The translations under genes were made by a program, and so were the position numbers. A stretch of 11,273 nucleotides of DNA from an uncultured Methanofollis sp. (GTDB lineage: Archaea > Halobacteriota > Methanomicrobia > Methanomicrobiales > Methanofollaceae). Positions 6,510-11,273 of the stretch are shown here, one piece after another. Location: NCBI RefSeq assembly GCF_937919355.1, contig NZ_CALFSA010000187.1, positions 1 to 11,273 of the forward strand, given 5' to 3'. The notes beneath the pieces are model-generated. The model saw nothing but the letters and a program-made list of their open reading frames with translations, was not told the DNA's origin and ran no database searches. The number at the start of each line of letters is the position of its first letter. Within the stretch, counting starts at the first letter, position 1.

Positions 6510-7976
6510 ATGTATGCCGAAAAACTGAACGTGCCCACGGCCCTCACCTTCGACGACGTCCTCCTTGTCCCGGCGGCGTCCTCTGTCGAACCGAGTGATG
6601 CCGATGTCCACGCCATCTTCTCGAAGAACATTCCCCTGAATATCCCGATCGTCTCGTCCGCAATGGACACGGTGACAGAGTCGGAGATGGCGATCGCCCT
6701 TGCCCGCCTCGGCGGCATCGGCGTGATCCACCGGAACATGAAGCCCGAGCGCGAGGTGGAGATGGTCAGGCGGGTGAAGCATGCTGAGGACCTGATAGAG
6801 CGCGAGGTGCTCTCCGTCGGGCCTGAGGCCACCCTCTCCCAGGTGGAGGAGATGATGAACAAGCACGGTATCGGCGGGGTGCCTGTCATCGAGAACAGCC
6901 GTCTTATCGGTATCATCTCGCGCCGCGACATCAGGGCAATCGTCCACCGTCGGGGCAAGGAGGCGGTCCGCTCGATCATGACGGCGACACCGATCACGGC
7001 CCGCGAGGACGTCACCGCCGAAGCGGCGCTGGAGACGATGTACGCAAACAAGGTCGAGCGCCTGCCTATCGTCAACGGCGAGGGGAGACTGCTCGGCATC
7101 ATCACGATGCAGGACATCCTGGAAAAGCGCGCCTACCCCCTGGCAAACAGGGACGCACACGGGAGCCTCAGGGTCGCTGCGGCTGTCGGTCCCTTCGACT
7201 TCGAGAGGGCGATGATGCTCGACGAGGCAGGAGTGGACGCACTTATCGTGGACTGCGCCCACGGCCACAACCTCCATGTAGTGAAGGCAGTGCGCGAGAT
7301 CAAGGCGAGCGCAAAGGCCGATGTCGTCGCAGGGAACATCGCCACCTCTGAGGCGGCATCTGAACTCTCCGACACAGTCGACGGTCTGAAGGTCGGGATC
7401 GGGCCGGGCTCGATCTGCACGACCAGGATCGTGGCCGGCGTCGGTGTCCCGCAGGTCTCGGCGATCGCACGTGTCTCCGACGTGGCGGCGCCTCTCGGCA
7501 TCCCGGTCATCGCTGACGGTGGCGTGCGTTACTCGGGCGACATCGCCAAGGCGATCGCTGCAGGCGCAAACTGCGTGATGATGGGCAGTCTCCTTGCCGG
7601 GACAGACGAAGCGCCCGGCCGGGTGATCGCCATGCAGGGCCGGAAGTACAAGCAGTACCGCGGCATGGGGTCTCTTGGCGTCATGAGCGGCGGCGAGTCC
7701 TCTGACCGCTACTTCCAGAAGAAGGGAATCGGCAGGACCAAGTATGTCCCTGAGGGCGTCGAAGGTGCGATCCCCTATGTCGGGAATGTCTCTGATGTGG
7801 TGTACCAGCTCGTCGGCGGCCTCAAGTCGGCGATGGGCTACACGGGTTCGGCGACGATCGAGGAACTCAGGACGAAGGGGAAGTTTGTCAGGATCACCGC
7901 GGCCGGCATGGGCGAGTCCCACCCGCACAACATCATGATCACCGACGAGGCCCCGAACTACCGGCTGATGGGTTGA
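6510..7976 (+). CDS. guaB: inosine-5'-monophosphate dehydrogenase
   Basis: Oxidises IMP to XMP with NAD+, the committed step of guanine nucleotide synthesis, in the cytoplasm. At 488 residues it is full length. The N-terminal LTFDDVLLVPA leads into the TIM barrel, which is interrupted by two CBS domains at about 97-147 and 157-205 (VPVIENSRLIGIISRRD and LPIVNGEGRLLGIITMQD). The catalytic cysteine is C303 in GPGSICTTRIVAG, and the mobile flap is KYKQYRGMGSLGVMS. The start could also be the ATG at 6507 or the GTG at 6501. I chose 6510 for ribosome-binding-site spacing and the usual MYAEKL-type N-terminus. It follows mfnB without a gap. CBS domains in this family can bind adenine or guanine nucleotides, so allosteric control is possible. 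Confidence 0.96.
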   Translation: MYAEKLNVPTALTFDDVLLVPAASSVEPSDADVHAIFSKNIPLNIPIVSSAMDTVTESEMAIALARLGGIGVIHRNMKPEREVEMVRRVKHAEDLIEREVLSVGPEATLSQVEEMMNKHGIGGVPVIENSRLIGIISRRDIRAIVHRRGKEAVRSIMTATPITAREDVTAEAALETMYANKVERLPIVNGEGRLLGIITMQDILEKRAYPLANRDAHGSLRVAAAVGPFDFERAMMLDEAGVDALIVDCAHGHNLHVVKAVREIKASAKADVVAGNIATSEAASELSDTVDGLKVGIGPGSICTTRIVAGVGVPQVSAIARVSDVAAPLGIPVIADGGVRYSGDIAKAIAAGANCVMMGSLLAGTDEAPGRVIAMQGRKYKQYRGMGSLGVMSGGESSDRYFQKKGIGRTKYVPEGVEGAIPYVGNVSDVVYQLVGGLKSAMGYTGSATIEELRTKGKFVRITAAGMGESHPHNIMITDEAPNYRLMG

Positions 7977-7982
7977 CACCCA

Positions 7983-7996
7983 CATATATATTTTAT
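7983..7996 (+). promoter_or_regulatory. TATA box of the ArsR-type regulator gene
   Basis: ATATATATTTTATG is the clearest TATA element in the window. It lies 22-35 bases upstream of the regulator's ATG, predicting a transcript with almost no leader. It falls only a few bases after guaB, so the regulator has its own promoter. I see no convincing dyad operator next to it. Confidence 0.65.
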
Positions 7997-8017
7997 GAAC
8001 ACTAACATCAGGTAAGG

Positions 8018-8650
8018 ATGCTCGACAACGGTGAAGTCTCCCGCCTCCTTGATATCCTCGGGAACAGGAACAGGAGGCGGATCATCGATCTCCTCAGGCA
8101 GAAGCCCTGCTTTGTCACCGAGATCTCGAACAAGTTGATGATCTCCCCAAAGGCGGTGATCGAACACCTCCAGATGATGGAACAGGAGGAGATCCTCTCT
8201 TCGTTCCATGATGACCGCCGGCGGAAGTATTATTGTCTGGCACGCGAGATCAGGGTCGATGTCAGGCTTGAGGGGGACGAAAAGGCCCCCTTCCCCCGGC
8301 CTGGAGAGAGCAGGAAAGCGAAGTACCTTGCCGCACTCTTCATGCTCGCTCAGATGCTCCGGACGCGGGACAGTCTCATTGCAAACCTCGAAGAGATCGA
8401 GCGTGATATCGAGGTCAAGATGAATGATGTGGTGAAGTACAGCAGGGAGATCCTCTCAAACGAGACGGAGATGGATCTGGTGCTGGCCCTTGCCCACTGT
8501 ACCCTCACCCTGCAGGACCTCGAGGAGTACACCGGCCTTGAGGCCGAGCCGGTGGAAGCGATGCTCGAGGACCTCATCGGAAAAGGGATCGTCGAACAGA
8601 ACGGGAAAGAGTATATGCTGCGTGTTACCTATGCCGAACAACCCTTATGA
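8018..8650 (+). CDS. ArsR-type transcription regulator with a second C-terminal winged helix
   Basis: A 210-residue DNA-binding protein. Residues about 8-75 form an ArsR-like winged helix-turn-helix: LLDILGNRNRRRIIDLL, then the probable recognition helix SPKAVIEHLQMMEQ (43-56), then the wing with SSFHDDRRRKYYCL. A charged linker leads to a long helical, probably coiled-coil region (about 100-148) for dimerisation. Residues 150-203 look like a second winged helix (LTLQDLEEYTGLEAEPVEA, then IVEQNGKEYMLR). There is no cysteine metal site typical of ArsR metal sensors. Overall form and the overlapping Hsp20-like gene recall the archaeal heat-shock repressor Phr. This functional link is inference, since Phr is known from Pyrococcus. 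Translation starts at the ATG at 8018, shortly after a strong TATA box. It overlaps the next gene by 20 bases. Confidence 0.8.
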   Translation: MLDNGEVSRLLDILGNRNRRRIIDLLRQKPCFVTEISNKLMISPKAVIEHLQMMEQEEILSSFHDDRRRKYYCLAREIRVDVRLEGDEKAPFPRPGESRKAKYLAALFMLAQMLRTRDSLIANLEEIERDIEVKMNDVVKYSREILSNETEMDLVLALAHCTLTLQDLEEYTGLEAEPVEAMLEDLIGKGIVEQNGKEYMLRVTYAEQPL

Positions 8651-9020
8651 CGAAATTTTCAAGACCCTGGCAAAGATCCTTGGCGAGATGACGGGTGAGA
8701 ACGGCGAACCGCCGCGGATCATCGGGTGCACGATCATCGCCGGCGGCGTGGCGCCGCACCGCGAGGAGGAGATGCCTGAGGACGACGACGGCATCGACTA
8801 CGAGGTGGTCGAGAGCGAGGACTGCGTCTATGTCACGGCGGAGGTCCCGCCAGAAGCAGAGGTCGCGGCCGAGTTCGGTCCCCGCAAGGTGACATTGACG
8901 GTCGGCGATGCGACGGAGACGATCGACCTTGACGTCGACATCGACGGGGAAGGGAGTTCGTACTCGGTCAACCACGGCATCCTTGACATTGTCTGCAGGA
9001 AGGCCGGGAAGGCGGCCTGA
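8631..9020 (+). CDS. divergent Hsp20 / alpha-crystallin-like small protein
   Basis: A 129-residue acidic protein. After a helical N-terminus (MPNNPYDEIFKTLAKIL) and a variable linker with IIGCTIIAGGVAPH, residues about 56-124 resemble a reduced alpha-crystallin beta-sandwich: YEVVESEDCVYVTAEVPP corresponds to the family's first strands and PGxxx turn, and YSVNHGILDIVCRK to the closing NGVLxVxxPK strands. The usual A-x-x-x-n-G-v-L motif is only partly kept, and there is no C-terminal I-x-I, so large oligomers may not form. A small chaperone-like role is likely but not certain. The start overlaps the end of the regulator gene by 20 bases and has no Shine-Dalgarno sequence, pointing to translation coupled with the regulator. 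A U-tract follows the stop. Confidence 0.7.
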   Translation: MPNNPYDEIFKTLAKILGEMTGENGEPPRIIGCTIIAGGVAPHREEEMPEDDDGIDYEVVESEDCVYVTAEVPPEAEVAAEFGPRKVTLTVGDATETIDLDVDIDGEGSSYSVNHGILDIVCRKAGKAA

Positions 9021-9025
9021 AAATC

Positions 9026-9039
9026 TTTTTTTATTTTTT
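9026..9039 (+). terminator. U-tract terminator after the Hsp20-like gene
   Basis: Seven T, one A and six T begin five bases after the stop codon. This is a strong archaeal U-tract terminator and marks the end of the housekeeping region. The same AT-rich stretch could double as a promoter for the toxin block downstream, but nothing proves this. Confidence 0.7.
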
Positions 9040-9090
9040 ATTCCGGGACACTCTCAGAGAAGATACCGGGAGAGGTTCGTAGAACACTGA

Positions 9091-9252
9091 TCGACCTCCT
9101 CCCCGCCGGGCGCCCGGGTCTTCATTGACGGCGCCGAGTACGGGACCACCTCCGAGACCACGGGCAGTCTCACTCTCTCGAACGTCTCAGGGTCGGCACC
9201 CGGCAGGTCAAGATCCTCAAGGACGGCTACGCCCCGTTCACCGCCACCGTGA
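9091..9252 (+). pseudogene. PEGA-domain fragment, 5'-truncated and frame-broken
   Basis: Directly after an in-frame TGA (9088-9090), one frame reads STSSPPGARVFIDGAEYG and continues to SLTLSNV at 9186. This is the first half of a PEGA domain, a surface or extracytoplasmic beta-repeat whose consensus runs StPpGAxVyiDGxxxG. The second half, RQVKILKDGYAPFTATVTIE, follows in another frame from about 9201. The switch falls at 9187-9197 and equals one base lost or two gained. The first frame has no ATG, GTG or TTG and ends at TGA 9250-9252, overlapping the GTG at 9249 of the next frame as GTGA. There is no signal peptide. It looks like the broken front end of a longer secreted protein, continuous with the toxin gene that follows. 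Confidence 0.7.
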
Positions 9253-10514
9253 CGATCGAGAAGGACCGGACGACCTCCCTCACCGCGACCCTGAACAACG
9301 ACGACCTGGAAGGGAACGGCCTGCTCGACGACGAAGAGAAAAACAGCTTCATCGACGGATTCGGCAACCACCACACCACCGATCCCGACCTCCTCGACAC
9401 CGACGGCGACGGCCTCTCCGACGGCTACGAGGCCGGAGAACCAGTCACCGAGAACGGCAAGACCTACCACAAGCAGCGGAGCGACCCCACGAAGGCCGAC
9501 ACCGATGGGGACGGGCTGGATGACTATCTGGAGGATGCGATCGAGAGCGATCCGCTCTGTGCGGACACCGACGGTGATGGCCTCTCCGATTCGTTGGAGT
9601 GGGAGATCGGTACCGATCTCTGGTCGGCCGACACCGACGGCGACGGCCACTCCGATTACGAAGAGCACGTCGATCCCGACTACGACCCCCTCGTCTACGA
9701 AGAGCGCTACGGCTCAATGGAGATGGGCCGTGAGTTCCTCCTCGGTGCGGTCCTCGGGGAGTGGGGCGCCGACGACCACGACAATATCTTCTATCTGGGC
9801 GGCTGGATCGCAAGTGGTGTCATCGTCCTCGGCGACGTGCGGGACATCGCAACGACGATCTCGCGGGGCGACCTCACCGGCACGGGCCTCAACCTCGCCG
9901 CACTGATCCCGGGTTACGGGGACGGAGCGAAGGTTGCGGTCATCGTCGGGAAGTTTGTGGGGAAGCATCCGGAGCTGGCCAAACTTGCCGTCGGACTGAT
10001 GGCCGGAGTAACCAAGTACTCCGACGAGACGACCGAAGCGCTGACCGTGCTAAAGGCAAGTTACGGCGACGAGGTTCTCAATGTGCTCAGGGCACACGGA
10101 GCGACAGATTCAACACTCGTTCAACTCTACAAGAGAGATGTCAACCTCTTCCGTGTCGGGAAGATGCTCGAAAACGCCTGTGAAGGTGGGTGGGCACCGA
10201 CCAAAAAACTCACGGCTTCCGGAAACCTGGACAAACATTACACAGAGCACGTACTCGATCAATTCGAGTGGGGTGAGACCTTTACAAAATCGGTGTACCT
10301 CGATAAGGCAACAACCCTTGCCAACCGGAGAGACGGCAACGTCGAGTTGTACTACCAGGAGGGGTACGACACGCTGGTCGTCTATGATCGCAGTGTCAAC
10401 GAGTTCGTGAGTGTAACGAAGGATGGGTTGTTCACGACGTTCTTTAGACCTAACAATGACCGGAAACATTATGTTGACCAACAAATTGCTAATAGACTGA
10501 TCCGATTGAACTAG
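9249..10514 (+). CDS. calcium-repeat stalk protein with pre-toxin and C-terminal toxin-like domain (orphan polymorphic toxin module)
   Basis: A 421-residue open frame starting at a weak GTG without a ribosome-binding site, so it may be part of a broken longer gene. In order: the end of a PEGA domain; a linker; four DTDGDG repeats (D50, D84, D106, D128) of thrombospondin type 3/EF-hand-like calcium-binding form; a hydrophobic pre-toxin segment (about 160-240) with GDVRDI and LIPGYGDGAKV; and a C-terminal domain (about 320-421). The last has DKHYTEHVLDQFEWGE, YLDKATTLANR, GYDTLVVYDRSVNEFVSVT and DGLFTTFFRPN. This H-x3-H, YD-x4-NEF, G-x-x-TTFF.P pattern resembles BECR-fold (Barnase/EndoU/colicin/RelE-like) RNase toxins of contact-dependent systems, so RNA cleavage is the best guess. 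The frame ends at TAG, 20 bases before the putative immunity gene. GC falls through the last 300 bases. Toxin identity is inference. Confidence 0.68.
   Translation: MTIEKDRTTSLTATLNNDDLEGNGLLDDEEKNSFIDGFGNHHTTDPDLLDTDGDGLSDGYEAGEPVTENGKTYHKQRSDPTKADTDGDGLDDYLEDAIESDPLCADTDGDGLSDSLEWEIGTDLWSADTDGDGHSDYEEHVDPDYDPLVYEERYGSMEMGREFLLGAVLGEWGADDHDNIFYLGGWIASGVIVLGDVRDIATTISRGDLTGTGLNLAALIPGYGDGAKVAVIVGKFVGKHPELAKLAVGLMAGVTKYSDETTEALTVLKASYGDEVLNVLRAHGATDSTLVQLYKRDVNLFRVGKMLENACEGGWAPTKKLTASGNLDKHYTEHVLDQFEWGETFTKSVYLDKATTLANRRDGNVELYYQEGYDTLVVYDRSVNEFVSVTKDGLFTTFFRPNNDRKHYVDQQIANRLIRLN
9396..9656 (+). repeat. four DxDGDG calcium-binding repeats encoded in tandem
   Basis: Four units reading DTDGDGLSD, DTDGDGLDD, DTDGDGLSD and DTDGDGHSD occur at residues 50, 84, 106 and 128 of the toxin-like protein, spaced 34, 22 and 22 residues apart. 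Aspartates at alternating positions are the ligands of thrombospondin type 3 and related EF-hand-like loops. Such repeats form rigid calcium-dependent stalks outside the cell, which suggests an exported protein. Confidence 0.85.
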
Positions 10515-10534
10515 ACACATAGAGGGAGTAAGAA

Positions 10535-11155
10535 ATGGACAAAATGCTAATAGAGACATTAAAAAAAGAGTTGCCAAAAGACTTACTCAACTACGAAATA
10601 AGGATCAGAGAGACTGACGAACATTATGACGAACTAGCAGCATATGGGAGATATTCTACCGAAGCCCCCTATGGATTAAAACACGTTATTCCTTTTTGGA
10701 TACACCTGCTCGAAGAGGGAGGAGTCAACTGTGAGAACTTTCGAGTTGAATACAAAAGAATAACCCAGAAATTGGTAGCATTGGAAAAGAAGAGAGGGCG
10801 CGACTATCGTGAAAAATTATTTTCCAACTTAAAGCAATTTGTTGGCGGTTATCCCGGGATGATAGATAATTTTGTGGATATGGAACCTTTAGAGTTTGAA
10901 ATTCCACAGAGTTTAGCCATTCGCAGTTCCATTGAAATATTACTGATGGAATTGGAAAGGGATTATGATCTTACCGAGATAAAAGCGAAAGTCTCCCCCC
11001 TTGACAAAGAATTCAGGTCTAAATATCTGCAAAATGTCGATGAAATCCTGGAGCACTATCCCGAAGCTGAAGATCCGTACTCTCCTGAAAGTTTCTGGTG
11101 GAATCACCCCCTGAAACTCTTGAAAGAAAAGCAGGCGATGCAAAACAATTCCTGA
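10535..11155 (+). CDS. AT-rich unknown protein, candidate immunity protein
   Basis: A 206-residue soluble protein that I do not recognise. It has no signal peptide or membrane segment, is rich in charged residues and looks largely helical; features include YGRYSTEAPYGLKH (37-50) and YSPESFWWNHPLKLLKE near the C-terminus. It starts at the ATG at 10535 with GGGAG six bases upstream, only 20 bases after the toxin-like gene. Base composition is about 38% G+C in the two lines counted, against about 65% in the housekeeping and stalk DNA, and codons are A/T-ending, indicating recent transfer. The position immediately downstream of a toxin domain, its size, foreign composition and good translation signals fit a cognate immunity protein that would bind and neutralise the toxin in the cytoplasm. 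That role is inferred from position only. Confidence 0.7.
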   Translation: MDKMLIETLKKELPKDLLNYEIRIRETDEHYDELAAYGRYSTEAPYGLKHVIPFWIHLLEEGGVNCENFRVEYKRITQKLVALEKKRGRDYREKLFSNLKQFVGGYPGMIDNFVDMEPLEFEIPQSLAIRSSIEILLMELERDYDLTEIKAKVSPLDKEFRSKYLQNVDEILEHYPEAEDPYSPESFWWNHPLKLLKEKQAMQNNS

Positions 11156-11158
11156 ATA

Positions 11159-11164
11159 TTTTTT
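11159..11164 (+). terminator. U-tract terminator after the candidate immunity gene
   Basis: A run of six T begins four bases after the stop codon of the AT-rich gene, just before the second stalk remnant. Confidence 0.45.
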
Positions 11165-11166
11165 CC

Positions 11167-11272
11167 CGACATCTTCGGCAACCGCCACATCACCGACCCG
11201 GATCTCACCGACACCGATGGCGACGCGGCCGGCTTCCCCATCACCATCACTTCTTCACGAAACCGGCGATAG
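11167..11272 (+). pseudogene. second degenerate copy of the toxin stalk, 3' of the immunity gene
   Basis: Twelve bases after the immunity stop, a frame reads DIFGNRHITDPDLTDTDGDA, closely matching residues 38-55 of the toxin-like protein (GFGNHHTTDPDLLDTDGDG). By eye, 44 of 54 bases agree between 9360-9413 and 11174-11227. Beyond the repeat the frame reads GFPITITSSRNRR and ends in TAG at 11270-11272. There is no start codon or ribosome-binding site. The frame happens to be that of the immunity gene, separated from it by the TGA. It looks like the beginning of another displaced cassette or the remains of an older toxin tip. Confidence 0.7.
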
Positions 11273-11273
11273 A

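Noticed and set aside
6174..7985. A 603-residue open frame antisense to guaB and the end of mfnB
   Set aside because: It mirrors the codon bias of the GC-rich guaB gene; the translation is rich in His, Arg and Asp with no recognisable domain, whereas the sense frame is clear IMP dehydrogenase.
9187..9197. Programmed frameshift joining the two PEGA halves
   Set aside because: There is no slippery heptamer or stimulatory structure visible, and the upstream frame has no start codon, so decay or truncation explains it better.
9396..9656. A CRISPR-like or other DNA repeat array
   Set aside because: The repeats are imperfect at DNA level, unevenly spaced and explained by the coding of DxDGDG protein repeats.
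11153..11272. Read-through of the immunity gene into the stalk remnant, which is in the same frame
   Set aside because: A TGA and a U-tract separate them, and an immunity protein fused to a calcium stalk makes no sense; the shared frame has a one-in-three chance.

Overview
This window looks like the chromosome of a GC-rich methanogenic archaeon, most plausibly a Methanomicrobiales member of the Methanoculleus/Methanofollis kind. The clues are a methanofuran-biosynthesis gene (mfnB), a methanogen-type HisA-like protein, an archaeal valyl-tRNA synthetase, a DUF92 membrane protein, TATA-type promoters close to start codons, and U-tract terminators without bacterial hairpins. This genus-level guess is inference.

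Positions 1-9040 are compact housekeeping DNA. A DUF92 membrane protein (minus) and valS (plus) diverge from a shared AT-rich promoter. After valS comes a 59-residue two-helix membrane protein with an acidic tail, then a gene-free stretch of about 230 bases holding two stem-structured elements and a terminator. Next is an overlapping minus-strand pair, a HisA-like TIM barrel followed by thymidylate kinase. It diverges from mfnB, which overlaps the translation signals of guaB (IMP dehydrogenase). A TATA box then precedes an ArsR-type regulator with two winged-helix domains, which overlaps a small Hsp20-like gene. This pair resembles an archaeal heat-shock regulator and its chaperone target.

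Positions 9090-11273 are different and are the most interesting part. They hold a PEGA-domain fragment with no start and a broken frame, a stalk of four DxDGDG calcium-binding repeats, a GD-RD-type pre-toxin segment, and a C-terminal domain resembling contact-dependent RNase toxins. An AT-rich gene of unknown family (about 38% G+C in sampled lines, against about 65% in the stalk) follows after 20 bases, where an immunity gene would sit. Directly after it, a second degenerate copy of the stalk sequence begins. This is the layout of a displaced (orphan) toxin-immunity cassette in a polymorphic toxin array, here in an archaeon. The intact parent toxin gene is not in the window, and all functional assignments in this block are inferred from sequence pattern.
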